Shown here: positions 34,524 to 41,594 of the stretch, piece after piece
How the letters are laid out: each line of letters begins with the position of its first letter
Position numbering within the stretch: the stretch's first letter is position 1
Assembly (NCBI GenBank): GCA_020073115.1
Contig: JAIQFU010000005.1
Location: forward strand, 1-43,320
Direction: 5' to 3'
DNA length: 43,320 nt
DNA from: Terriglobia bacterium
GTDB taxonomy: Bacteria > Acidobacteriota > Terriglobia > Bryobacterales > Bryobacteraceae
Position numbers and translations under genes: made by a program
Notes under the pieces: model-generated
The model's input: the letters and a program-made list of their open reading frames with translations, nothing else
Told to the model about the DNA's origin: nothing
Database searches by the model: none

Positions 34524-35110
34524 TCGAGGAAATTCCTTACAATCCGCAGCCCCAGAGGTCCCGATTTCTCGGGGTGGAATTGCACTCCGAAGATGTTCTC
34601 CGATTCGAGCGCGGCCGTGTAGGGCAGTTCATACGTGCACGTGGCGGCCGCGCGGGCGTTTTCCTGGACGTAGTAACTGTGTGCGAAGTAGACGAACGGA
34701 TGGCGGCCGAGGCCGCGCAGGAGCCGGGAATCGCCGCGGACTTTCAGTTCATTCCAACCCATGTGCGGCACGCGCGCACCCGGGGGAAACCTGCGGACCG
34801 CGCCTTCGAAAACGCCCAGCCCGCGCACTTCCGGCGCCTCTTCGCTGGTTTCGAACAGCGCCTGCAGGCCCAGGCAGATGCCGAGAAACGGAACGCCGGC
34901 GCGGATCCGGCCGAGCAGGGCTTCGCGCACCTGCAGCGCGTCCAAAGCCCGTATCATCTGGCCGAAATGGCCCACCCCGGGGAGGATGATTTTCGACGCC
35001 CTTCGCAGCGCTTCAGCGTCGCGCGCCAGCGCGTACTCACAGCCGATTTCGCCGAGCGTGTTTTCCACCGAGCGCAGGTTCCCGGCTCCGTAATCGAAGA
35101 TGGCGATCAT
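34517..35110 (-). CDS. hisH: HisH, imidazole glycerol phosphate synthase glutaminase subunit
   Basis: 197-residue class I glutamine amidotransferase that feeds ammonia to HisF. Triad: Cys in [13 protein letters not shown], and His and Glu in [11 protein letters not shown]. It begins [19 protein letters not shown], typical for HisH, with [11 protein letters not shown] for the oxyanion loop. ATG 35110 overlaps the hisB stop (ATGA). Confidence 0.97.
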   Translation of the reverse strand: MIAIFDYGAGNLRSVENTLGEIGCEYALARDAEALRRASKIILPGVGHFGQMIRALDALQVREALLGRIRAGVPFLGICLGLQALFETSEEAPEVRGLGVFEGAVRRFPPGARVPHMGWNELKVRGDSRLLRGLGRHPFVYFAHSYYVQENARAAATCTYELPYTAALESENIFGVQFHPEKSGPLGLRIVRNFLEC

Positions 35111-35694
35111 AGCAAGCCCTTGGTGGACGGCAGCTGATCTTTCAGCCGGGCGTCGGTGGAACAGGCGTACTTCATGGCCCGGGCGAAGCACTTGAAAATG
35201 GCCTCGATCTTGTGGTGGCTTGATCGGCCGTACAATACTTTCGCGTGCAGGTTGGCTCCGGCGTGATGGACGAAGCCTACGAAGAAATCTTCGATCAATT
35301 CGGTTTGCAGGTCGCCGACGAGCCGGACTTTCACGAGGTCCTTGTAGACCAGGGCGGGGCGGCCGCCGAGATCGACCGCGACGACCGCAAGCGTCTCGTC
35401 CATCGGCATGACGAAGTAACCCGCGCGGTTGATGCCCTTGCGGTCGCCCAGAGCCTGCGCGAACAATTGCCCGAGGACGATGCCGGCGTCTTCCACGGTG
35501 TGATGCTGATCCACGTCCAGGTCGCCTTCGGCGTGGAGCGTGAGGTCGAAGCCGCCGTGTTTCGCGAACAGCTCCAGCATGTGGTCGAGGAAGCGGATGC
35601 CGGTGGAGATTTCATACCGCCCGCGGCCTTCGATTTTCAGCGAGCCGGCGATGCGGGTTTCCTTCGTATCCCGGCGGACAGACGCGGTCCTCAC
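35107..35694 (-). CDS. hisB: HisB, imidazoleglycerol-phosphate dehydratase (monofunctional)
   Basis: 195 residues converting imidazole glycerol phosphate to imidazole acetol phosphate. Mn-binding histidines: [32 protein letters not shown], and [27 protein letters not shown]. There is no N-terminal HAD phosphatase domain, so a separate histidinol-phosphatase is needed; the HAD gene directly upstream is the obvious candidate. The start is GTG 35694, overlapping the HAD stop (GTGA). Confidence 0.97.
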   Translation of the reverse strand: MRTASVRRDTKETRIAGSLKIEGRGRYEISTGIRFLDHMLELFAKHGGFDLTLHAEGDLDVDQHHTVEDAGIVLGQLFAQALGDRKGINRAGYFVMPMDETLAVVAVDLGGRPALVYKDLVKVRLVGDLQTELIEDFFVGFVHHAGANLHAKVLYGRSSHHKIEAIFKCFARAMKYACSTDARLKDQLPSTKGLL

Positions 35695-36371
35695 GACGCG
35701 AACACCTCGTGCAGGTAATTGATGTCGTCCACGATGGCATACGCCCTTTCAGCCTGGAACAGAAACACCAGGTCGATGTAGGAGGGGTTCGACGGCCCCG
35801 CAATCCCGATAAACGGAACGCCGGCGGCGCGGGCGCAGCGGGCGTCGTCCACCGTGTCGCCCACGTAGAAGACTTCGCAATCGCAGTTGTCCTTCAGGAT
35901 CCGGAGCAGCCCCTCGGGGTGGGGTTTGTGATTCTCCACTTCTTCCATGGCGATGACGGGGTCGAACACCAGGTTTCCGGCGAAGCGGCGCAGGGTGATC
36001 GCGGCTTCGGCGCGGGGGCGGCCGGTGAAGATGGCGAAGCGGAATCGCTCCGCGAGGCTCTCCAGCGCCCCCGGGCGGCCGATCCACCGCTCCCGCAGGA
36101 TCAGGCCGTCGGACCCGTTTCCGAGAAAGAGCTGCTGAAACCGGTCGTGCACGGCCTCGAAGGGAACGCTTACGCCGGCGTCGGTGACGATCTGGTGAGT
36201 GAGCCGCCAGTCGTCATTGAAGCCGCCGCGATTCTTGTACTCCTGGATCTGTTCGCGCGTGACGGCGGCGCCGGTGAAAGATTCCGCCGTCCGCGCGATG
36301 GTTTCGCGGTACGACTCGGTCACGTCCACCAGCACGCCATCCATGTCGAAGACCAGGATCGGTTTGCTCAT
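35691..36371 (-). CDS. HAD-superfamily phosphatase in the his operon (candidate histidinol-phosphatase)
   Basis: A 226-residue HAD subfamily IA hydrolase. Motif I is [17 protein letters not shown] (nucleophile Asp and +2 Asp). A helical cap follows. Motif II is [12 protein letters not shown], with Lys in NHKPHPEG (motif III) and motif [22 protein letters not shown]. It overlaps hisC (ATGA) and hisB (GTGA) and is thus embedded in the operon. HisB here lacks the phosphatase domain, and no PHP- or IMPase-type histidinol phosphatase is in the window. The protein differs from HisB-N, whose motif I is FIDRDGTL. It resembles the TIGR01548 group as I recall it. The role in removing phosphate from histidinol phosphate is inferred from context only. 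Confidence 0.85.
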   Translation of the reverse strand: MSKPILVFDMDGVLVDVTESYRETIARTAESFTGAAVTREQIQEYKNRGGFNDDWRLTHQIVTDAGVSVPFEAVHDRFQQLFLGNGSDGLILRERWIGRPGALESLAERFRFAIFTGRPRAEAAITLRRFAGNLVFDPVIAMEEVENHKPHPEGLLRILKDNCDCEVFYVGDTVDDARCARAAGVPFIGIAGPSNPSYIDLVFLFQAERAYAIVDDINYLHEVFAS

Positions 36372-37453
36372 CGGTTCCAGATCTCTTCCAGGGCGGCCAG
36401 CAGGCGCCGCGTCTGCTCGCGCGTGCCCACGGTGATGCGCACGCAACCGGCGGCTTCGTAACTGCGGTCGCGCACCAGGATGCCCTGCCCGCGCAGGGCG
36501 TCGCGGACTTCGATGGCGCGGTCGCCAAAACGGCCCAGAACGAAATTGGCGGAGCTCGGAATATACGCAATGCCGAGCAGTTCCAAACCCAGGCACAGGA
36601 GTTCGCGCGCGGCCAGCACTTCCGCCACATAGGATTGAATGAACCCGGCGTCCTCCACCGCCGCCTGCGCGGCCAGTACGGCCAGGGAGTTCACGCTGTA
36701 AGGCGACTGCGCTTTGTGCAGGAACGCGACGTTCGCCTCATGTGAAAACAGGCAGCCGAGCCGCATGGCCGCCATCCCAAAGACCTTGGAAAACGTCCGG
36801 CTGACGAACAGGTTGGGGACGCGCTCGATTTCCGTGAGCGCGGTCAGGCCCGAAAATTCGTAGTAAGCCTCGTCCACCAGCACCACTCCCTTGCGCGCGC
36901 GGTGGAGGATGCGCTCGATGCCCAGCAGCGACACTCCCGTACCGGTAGGGTTGTTGGGGTTGGCCAGGATCACAGCGCGGGTCTCGGGCGTTATGGCGTC
37001 GAGCACCTCCTGGAGGGGAAACTCCAGGCCGGGCTGTGGGAACGGCGCCTCGGTGATTTTCGCGCCGGCCACCTCGCAATAGAAGCGGTACATGGCGTAG
37101 GCCGGCTTGAGGAGCACGACTTCCTGGCCGTCGTCGAGGTAGGTGTTGACGAAAACCTGGATGGCCTCGTCGGTCCCGTTGGTGAAGACGAACTGCTCGG
37201 GGCGGACGTGGAAGTACCGGGCAATGGCCTGCTTAGCTTCGCCATATTCGGGGTAAACGGCGAGTCGGCCGGCGTCCAGGCGTTCTTTGAGAGCGGCGAT
37301 GACGCGGGGGGAGCATCCCACGGTGTTCTCGTTGAAATCGAGCCGAAGTTTATCCGCGCGGCCGGCGGTGGGCGGAGAGTAAGGCGCCATGGAGAGGACC
37401 GCGGGCCGGGGCTTGACGGCGCCTTTGGGGAGCTTGAGCGATTTGGCGGTCAT
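36368..37453 (-). CDS. hisC: HisC, histidinol-phosphate aminotransferase
   Basis: 361-residue fold-type I PLP aminotransferase making histidinol phosphate. Motifs: [15 protein letters not shown] near the N-terminus; [50 protein letters not shown]; and [16 protein letters not shown] with the PLP-binding Lys. The C-terminal [16 protein letters not shown] has the substrate Arg. ATG 37453 has a near-perfect AGGAGGT 4-5 nt upstream, so HisC can be made alone. The same frame is open upstream into hisD, so a HisD-HisC fusion may also be produced. Confidence 0.95.
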   Translation of the reverse strand: MTAKSLKLPKGAVKPRPAVLSMAPYSPPTAGRADKLRLDFNENTVGCSPRVIAALKERLDAGRLAVYPEYGEAKQAIARYFHVRPEQFVFTNGTDEAIQVFVNTYLDDGQEVVLLKPAYAMYRFYCEVAGAKITEAPFPQPGLEFPLQEVLDAITPETRAVILANPNNPTGTGVSLLGIERILHRARKGVVLVDEAYYEFSGLTALTEIERVPNLFVSRTFSKVFGMAAMRLGCLFSHEANVAFLHKAQSPYSVNSLAVLAAQAAVEDAGFIQSYVAEVLAARELLCLGLELLGIAYIPSSANFVLGRFGDRAIEVRDALRGQGILVRDRSYEAAGCVRITVGTREQTRRLLAALEEIWNR

Positions 37454-38719
37454 CGGGACCTCCTGTGGGGCGGGGCTTCCGCCCCGCCGCCGGGCTTCTG
37501 CCCGGCGCGCCGGCCGGAAGACCGGCTGCGGCCCGGAAGGGCGGCCCCCCGGAGCCAGCCGCTTCAGCGCCCCTTCGCTCAACTCCTGCACGGAAATCAC
37601 CTTGAGGAAATCGGTTACCGACAGTCCCCCGCGGATGCGCGCGGCGCCGCTGGTCGGCAGCACGTGGTTCGGCCCGGAGGCGTAATCGCCCGCGGCTTCG
37701 GGACTGAACGGGCCAATAAAGACGCTCCCCGCGTGCTTTACCTCGGGGAGCAGGCTCTCATCGGGAATGCTCAGGTGCTCGGGCGCGAACCGGTTGGAGA
37801 TCTCAATGGCCTCGTGGAGCGAGCGCACGAGCACGATGGCCGAGTTCCCGGATATTGCCTGCGAGGCCGTTGGGGCCGTGGGCAGGTCCGCAAGTTGCCG
37901 CTCCACTTCGGCGGCGACGGCCGTGGCGAGCCGCCTGGAGGTGGTCAGCAGGACCGCCGAGGCGTCCACGTCATGCTCGGCCTGGGCCAGCATATCGGCG
38001 GCCAGGAGCCGCGGATCGCCCTCCGCGGCGATGATCAGGATCTCGGTGGGACCGGCGATGAAGTCGATAGCCACCTCGCCCGCGAGCAGCTTCTTAGCCG
38101 CGGCCACGTAGATATTGCCGGGGCCCACAATGCGGTCCGCCCTGGGGACCGGCCCGGCGCCGAAAGCGAACGCGGCAATGGCTTGCGCGCCGCCCATTCG
38201 GAAAGCGTCCTGCACCCCGAGCATGGACGCCGTCCCGAAGACCTCCCCGTTCATACCGGGCGAAGCCACGCAAATCCGCGGGACCCCCGCCACCTGCGCC
38301 GGGACCACCGTCATGATCACGGTGGAAGGCAACGGATACCGCCCCGCCGGAATATAGGCGGCCACGGTATCGAGCGGCCGCACCACCTGGCCCAGGCGCA
38401 GCCCGGGTTTTACGTCGCGCAGCCAAGCCTCGGGCATCTGCCGCTCGGCGAAGGCCCGGACCCCGCTGGCCGCGGTGACCACGGCGTCCAAGAATGCGGG
38501 CGCCAGCCCGCGGCGGGCGGCCAGCAGGTCTTTCGGCGGCACCCGCACGCTCTTGCCGTGGAACCCGTCGAACTTGCGCGCGAATTCCAGGAGCGCGCCC
38601 TCGCCGCCCTTGCGAACCCCTTCCAGAATCGGCGCAACGGCCGCTTCCGCTTCCGTGAGCCGCGCCGCCTTGCGCGTCAGCAGGCACCCGGCTTCCTTGC
38701 TGTTGAGGATGCGAATCAC
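36368..38719 (-). CDS. hisD: HisD with C-terminus replaced by a repeat; open frame continues into HisC
   Basis: Histidinol dehydrogenase oxidises histidinol to histidine in two NAD+ steps. From GTG 38719 about 388 residues match His[41 protein letters not shown] (zinc Gln and His), [11 protein letters not shown] (catalytic Glu-His) and [15 protein letters not shown] (zinc Asp). After [15 protein letters not shown] the usual last ~25 residues, with the fourth zinc ligand (His419 in E. coli), are missing. Instead, 31 Arg/Gly/Pro-rich residues encoded by an 84-bp repeat lead without a stop into HisC, giving a possible 783-residue fusion. GTG overlaps the hisG stop (GTGA). Activity is doubtful unless another hisD exists. 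Confidence 0.9.
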   Translation of the reverse strand: MIRILNSKEAGCLLTRKAARLTEAEAAVAPILEGVRKGGEGALLEFARKFDGFHGKSVRVPPKDLLAARRGLAPAFLDAVVTAASGVRAFAERQMPEAWLRDVKPGLRLGQVVRPLDTVAAYIPAGRYPLPSTVIMTVVPAQVAGVPRICVASPGMNGEVFGTASMLGVQDAFRMGGAQAIAAFAFGAGPVPRADRIVGPGNIYVAAAKKLLAGEVAIDFIAGPTEILIIAAEGDPRLLAADMLAQAEHDVDASAVLLTTSRRLATAVAAEVERQLADLPTAPTASQAISGNSAIVLVRSLHEAIEISNRFAPEHLSIPDESLLPEVKHAGSVFIGPFSPEAAGDYASGPNHVLPTSGAARIRGGLSVTDFLKVISVQELSEGALKRLAPGGRPSGPQPVFRPARRAEARRRGGSPAPQEVPMTAKSLKLPKGAVKPRPAVLSMAPYSPPTAGRADKLRLDFNENTVGCSPRVIAALKERLDAGRLAVYPEYGEAKQAIARYFHVRPEQFVFTNGTDEAIQVFVNTYLDDGQEVVLLKPAYAMYRFYCEVAGAKITEAPFPQPGLEFPLQEVLDAITPETRAVILANPNNPTGTGVSLLGIERILHRARKGVVLVDEAYYEFSGLTALTEIERVPNLFVSRTFSKVFGMAAMRLGCLFSHEANVAFLHKAQSPYSVNSLAVLAAQAAVEDAGFIQSYVAEVLAARELLCLGLELLGIAYIPSSANFVLGRFGDRAIEVRDALRGQGILVRDRSYEAAGCVRITVGTREQTRRLLAALEEIWNR
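37467..37550. repeat. 84-bp multi-hairpin palindromic repeat, copy B (hisD/hisC junction)
   Basis: Four hairpins in a row: GGGGCGG-GGCTT-CCGCCCC (37467-37485), GCCGGGC-TTCT-GCCCGGC (37489-37506), GCCGGCC-GGAA-GACCGGC (37509-37526, one mismatch) and GCCC-GGAA-GGGC (37531-37542). The same order is seen in copy A inside hpnB. It ends just before the hisC ribosome site and occupies the 3' end of hisD. It is the only his-operon junction in this run without overlapping genes. Confidence 0.8.
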
Positions 38720-39585
38720 AGTACGATTTTGTTCAGCGGGTACTCGACGATTCCCTGCCCGCCCGCCTCTTTCAGCCGGGGAATGATGTCGCGCACGGTG
38801 GACTCGTCCAGGATAGTGTTCACCGCCAGCCACTCCTCGTCGCTCAAATGCGAAATGGTGGGCCGCTTCAGCGCCGGCAGGACGTTCAGCACCGCCGCCA
38901 GGTTGTCCCGGTGAACGTTGAGCATCAGTCCCACCTTGCCCAGGGCGTTGATGGCTCCCTCCAAGAGCATTTTGATGTCTTCCAGCTTGCGCCGCTTTTC
39001 GGCGTCCTCCCAAGATTGCCGGTTGGCGATGAGCTGGGTGTTGGATTCGAGCACCGTATCGATGATCTTCAGCTTATTGGCGCGCAGCGAGGAACCCGTT
39101 TCGGTTACCTCCACGATGGCGTCGGCCAGCACCGGGGGCTTCACTTCCGTGGCGCCCCAACTAAACTCCACTTTCGCGGTGACGCCGTGCGCGGCCAGGT
39201 ACCGGCGCGTGGCGCCCACCAGTTCCGTGGCGATGATTTTGCCTTGGAGGTCCTTCACGGTATGGAAGCCGGAGGATTCCGGCACGGCCAGGACCCAGCG
39301 GACTTTTCCGAAGCTCTGCTTGGCGTAGATCAGGTCCGCCACGGCCACCACGTCGGCTTCGTTTTCTTCCACCCAGTCGCGGCCGGTGAGCCCCGCGTCG
39401 AGAATTCCGTCTTCCACGTAGCGCGCCATCTCCTGGGCGCGGATCAGCATGCACTCGATATCGGGATCGTCAATGCCGGGGAAGTAGGAGCGGCTGGCGG
39501 TGGTGATGGCGAAGCCCGCCCGGCGGAAGAGGTCGATGGTGGCGCTTTCCAGGCTGCCCTTGGGAATGCCGAGCTTGAGCTTCAT
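38716..39585 (-). CDS. hisG: HisG, ATP phosphoribosyltransferase (long form)
   Basis: 289 residues; first step of histidine synthesis, condensing ATP and PRPP. Motifs: [57 protein letters not shown], and the PRPP loop region [21 protein letters not shown]. The length and the C-terminal ~75 residues ([26 protein letters not shown]...) show the regulatory HisG_C domain. This is therefore the long, histidine-inhibited form that does not need HisZ. ATG 39585 overlaps the hisI stop (ATGA). Confidence 0.97.
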   Translation of the reverse strand: MKLKLGIPKGSLESATIDLFRRAGFAITTASRSYFPGIDDPDIECMLIRAQEMARYVEDGILDAGLTGRDWVEENEADVVAVADLIYAKQSFGKVRWVLAVPESSGFHTVKDLQGKIIATELVGATRRYLAAHGVTAKVEFSWGATEVKPPVLADAIVEVTETGSSLRANKLKIIDTVLESNTQLIANRQSWEDAEKRRKLEDIKMLLEGAINALGKVGLMLNVHRDNLAAVLNVLPALKRPTISHLSDEEWLAVNTILDESTVRDIIPRLKEAGGQGIVEYPLNKIVL

Positions 39586-39962
39586 GCCTTGCCTCCGTAG
39601 ACCGCGCCCGGATCGTAGGCCCGCTCCTCCGAGGTCTTCCACGCACCATCTTCGAGACGGCGGAAGAAGCAGCTCACATATCCTTCGTGGCACACGCCGG
39701 GACCGAGCGCTTCCACTTTGACCAGGATGGCGTCGCGGTCGCAGTCGGTCGAGATCTCTTTTACGACAAGCCGGTGCCCGGAGGTCTCGCCTTTGATCCA
39801 GAGCTTGCGCCGCGAGCGGCTGTAGAAGGTGACAAAGCCCGTTTCCACGGTTTTGCGGAAGGCTTCTTCGTTCATGTACCCGAGCATGAGGACACGGCCG
39901 GTGGCGTGGTCCTGAATGACCGCCGGCGCCAGGCCGTCCGCTTTTTCGAAATCCAAGGTCAT
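39582..39962 (-). CDS. hisI: HisI, phosphoribosyl-AMP cyclohydrolase (monofunctional)
   Basis: 126 residues opening the purine ring of PR-AMP. Motifs: [19 protein letters not shown], the aromatic-rich [22 protein letters not shown], metal-binding [13 protein letters not shown] (three Asp) and [13 protein letters not shown] (zinc Cys). There is no HisE domain, and hisE is absent from the window. It is the first structural gene of the operon. ATG 39962 comes 12 nt after the attenuator U-run, without a clear Shine-Dalgarno sequence. Confidence 0.96.
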   Translation of the reverse strand: MTLDFEKADGLAPAVIQDHATGRVLMLGYMNEEAFRKTVETGFVTFYSRSRRKLWIKGETSGHRLVVKEISTDCDRDAILVKVEALGPGVCHEGYVSCFFRRLEDGAWKTSEERAYDPGAVYGGKA

Positions 39963-39970
39963 CGTGTGAG

Positions 39971-40002
39971 CAATAAAAAAGCCCGCCGTTTTCGCGGCGG
40001 GC
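39971..40002 (-). terminator. his attenuator terminator hairpin (segments 3:4)
   Basis: On the minus strand GCCCGCCG (40002-39995) pairs perfectly with CGGCGGGC (39988-39981) around a CGAAAA loop, followed by TTTTTTATTG. It lies between the leader peptide gene and hisI, so termination here would prevent expression of the whole operon. Confidence 0.92.
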
Positions 40003-40027
40003 GTCCTTTCCGATGGTATGCGTGAGA

Positions 40028-40096
40028 TTAGGACAAGGCCCGTCGCGTGAAGGCGTGATGATGATGATGGTGATGCCGGGCGACGGCCAGTGTCAT
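40028..40096 (-). CDS. hisL: his leader peptide with seven consecutive His codons
   Basis: 22 codons and a TAA. The peptide starts MTLAVAR, has seven His in a row (CAT CAC CAT CAT CAT CAT CAC) and ends AFTRRALS. It is followed by a Rho-independent terminator and then hisI. A run of His codons in front of a his operon identifies it as the regulatory leader; the peptide itself has no other expected role. TATACT lies 8 nt before the ATG, so the transcript may begin at or next to the start codon. Confidence 0.92.
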   Translation of the reverse strand: MTLAVARHHHHHHHAFTRRALS

Positions 40097-40119
40097 AAAC
40101 TTCGAGTATAGCAAAAGGC

Positions 40120-40147
40120 AGTCGTCAGTCGCCGGTCGTTAGTCGTC
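40120..40147. repeat. Four tandem heptamers AGTCGNC (locus 2)
   Basis: AGTCGTC, AGTCGCC, GGTCGTT and AGTCGTC in tandem, in the divergent gap between hisL and the POTRA protein gene. The array starts 10 bp upstream of the hisL -10 box and covers the place where its -35 would be. It is the same family as 21998-22025. Confidence 0.75.
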
Positions 40148-40190
40148 GGTAACGGACTGAGCCATGCCGCGCGTCTACCATGGATAAGGT

Positions 40191-41534
40191 ATGAAGCGGC
40201 TGTTCATCGGAGTGACGTGCCTGGCGTTGATTCTCGCGCCGTCCGGTTTGGCGCAACGCAAGGCGCGAAAGAAGGCGCCCGCCAAGACTGCGGCCCCCAC
40301 GGTTCCGGCCGACAAATGGCCGATTGCCACGCTCGCGGTAGACGGAAATCAGGTGTATCCCACGCGGGAGATCCTGGCGATCGCCGGTTTGAAGATCGGG
40401 CAACTCGCCGGGAAAGAGGAGTTCGACGCGGCGCGCGACCGCCTTCTGGCAAGCGGCGCGTTTGAGACGGTCGGCTATAAGTTCGCGGCCGCCGCGAATG
40501 GGAAGCAATACGCCGCCACGTTCCAGGTTACCGAGGTGCAGGCGCTCCCCGTCCGCTTCGAGGACCTGGGCGCGCCGGATGCCGATCTGGAAGCCATGCT
40601 GCGCGCCAGGGACCCGCTGTTCTCCATCGACCGCGTTCCCGCCAGCAAGCCGGTGATGGAGCGCTACAGGCGGTGGATCTCGGAATACCTGGCATCCAAG
40701 GGCCTGGACAGTAAAATCGACGGGAGCGTTACGCCGTGGCCGGAGAAGATGGCGATCGTCTTCCGGCCTCTGAAGAGACTCCCCGCGGTGGCCCAGGTGA
40801 CCTTCGAAGGCAACCAGTCCGTTCCGCAGGATGCGCTGCGCAGGGCAATCGCCGGGGCGGCCATCGGAGCGCCCTACCGGGAGGACCGCTTCCGCGAGAT
40901 TCTGGAATCCTCCATTCGGCCCGTCTATGAAGCGCGCGGCCGCGTGCGCGTGGCGTTCCCCAAGGTCCGCACGGAGCCCGCCAAAGACGTGGAAGGGCTG
41001 CACGTTTTCGTCACCGTGAGCGAAGGCGAGATCTTCAAGCTGGGGCGCGTGGAAGTGGTTCCTCCCACGCCGCTCCGCCCCGCGGAGCTCCTCAAAACCG
41101 GCGACTTCAAAACCAATGACGTGGCCAATTTCGATCGCGTCAAGGAAGGCCTCGAGAACATCCGCAAGGCCGTGCGCCGCGCCGGCTACCTGGACGTGAA
41201 TGTCACGACGGACCGCAACATCCACGACGCGGAGAAGACGGTGGATCTGGCCGTTCGCGTCGATGCCGGACCGCAGTACGCCATGGGGAAGTTGAACATC
41301 GTCGGGCTCGACCTGGACGGCGAAGCGGAGATGCGCCGCATCTGGGGTTTGAAGGAAGGCAAAACGTTCGACCCGGAGTATCCGGACGTCTTCCTCACCA
41401 CCGCGCGCGGCATGTTCGACAACCTGGGGGAGACGAAAGCGGAAACGAAGGTGGACGAAGAGAAGCGAACCGTGGATGTGACGTTGAGGTTCGCGGGAAG
41501 CGCGCCATCCACTACGCGGAAAAAACAACTTTAG
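40191..41534 (+). CDS. Exported POTRA-repeat protein (BamA N-terminal-like, no barrel)
   Basis: 447 residues with signal peptide MKRLFIGVTCLALILAPSGLAQ and a basic linker (RKARKKAPAK). About four POTRA-like beta-alpha-alpha-beta-beta repeats follow: ATLAVDGNQVYPTREILAIAGLKIGQ (~45-115), AQVTFEGNQSVPQDALRRAIAGAAIG (~198-265), FKLGRVEVVPPTPLRPAELLKTGDF (~280-350) and MGKLNIVGLDLDGEAEMRRIWGLKEG (~365-440). It ends after the last repeat, with no 16-strand barrel, so unlike BamA it is a periplasmic protein. It may help barrel assembly or bind outer-membrane partners. TACCAT lies 9 nt before the ATG. It is divergent from the his operon. Confidence 0.85.
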   Translation: MKRLFIGVTCLALILAPSGLAQRKARKKAPAKTAAPTVPADKWPIATLAVDGNQVYPTREILAIAGLKIGQLAGKEEFDAARDRLLASGAFETVGYKFAAAANGKQYAATFQVTEVQALPVRFEDLGAPDADLEAMLRARDPLFSIDRVPASKPVMERYRRWISEYLASKGLDSKIDGSVTPWPEKMAIVFRPLKRLPAVAQVTFEGNQSVPQDALRRAIAGAAIGAPYREDRFREILESSIRPVYEARGRVRVAFPKVRTEPAKDVEGLHVFVTVSEGEIFKLGRVEVVPPTPLRPAELLKTGDFKTNDVANFDRVKEGLENIRKAVRRAGYLDVNVTTDRNIHDAEKTVDLAVRVDAGPQYAMGKLNIVGLDLDGEAEMRRIWGLKEGKTFDPEYPDVFLTTARGMFDNLGETKAETKVDEEKRTVDVTLRFAGSAPSTTRKKQL

Positions 41535-41584
41535 CCGCGGATGAACGCGGATAAGAAAAGGTTCTATCCGTGTCCATCCGTGGC
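41534..41584. terminator. 20-bp imperfect inverted repeat (CGGATGAAC family, copy 2), possible two-way terminator
   Basis: GCCGCGGATGAACGCGGATA (41534-41553) and TATCCGTGTCCATCCGTGGC (41565-41584) pair at 17 of 20 positions, plus two G-U pairs. It begins on the last base of the POTRA gene stop codon and lies between two convergent genes. A T-rich stretch (GTTGTTTTTT) follows about 6 nt later on the minus strand. The repeat core also occurs at 30775-30804. Confidence 0.6.
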
Positions 41585-41594
41585 CAAAAACGTT

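Larger units (their letters stand above)
39971..40110 (-). promoter_or_regulatory. Histidine-operon transcription attenuator with promoter -10
   Basis: Minus-strand order: -10 TATACT (40110-40105), leader peptide gene (40096-40028), terminator. Segment 1 GGCCGTCGC (40088-40080) pairs with segment 2 GCGACGGGCC (40046-40037) apart from one bulged G; the loop holds the seven His codons. Segment 2 (GCGACGGGC) can instead pair with segment 3 GCCCGCCGC (40002-39994), 8 of 9 positions. Segments 3 and 4 form the terminator. A ribosome stalled on His codons would cover segment 1, freeing segment 2 to disrupt the terminator. This is the classical enterobacterial his/trp logic. Confidence 0.9.

Noticed and set aside
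35691-36371. HAD gene as the N-terminal domain of bifunctional HisB
   Set aside because: It is a separate gene with a PGP-like cap and motif I DMDGV rather than the DRDGT of HisB-N.
37440-37560. A normal HisD C-terminus hidden in another frame
   Set aside because: The expected ending (an Ala/Glu-rich helix followed by a His-containing segment) is not found in any minus-strand frame here; the bases are all repeat.
40028-40096. His-rich peptide as a metal-binding protein
   Set aside because: Its position before a terminator and the his operon, with pairing segments on both sides of the His run, fits a regulatory leader much better.
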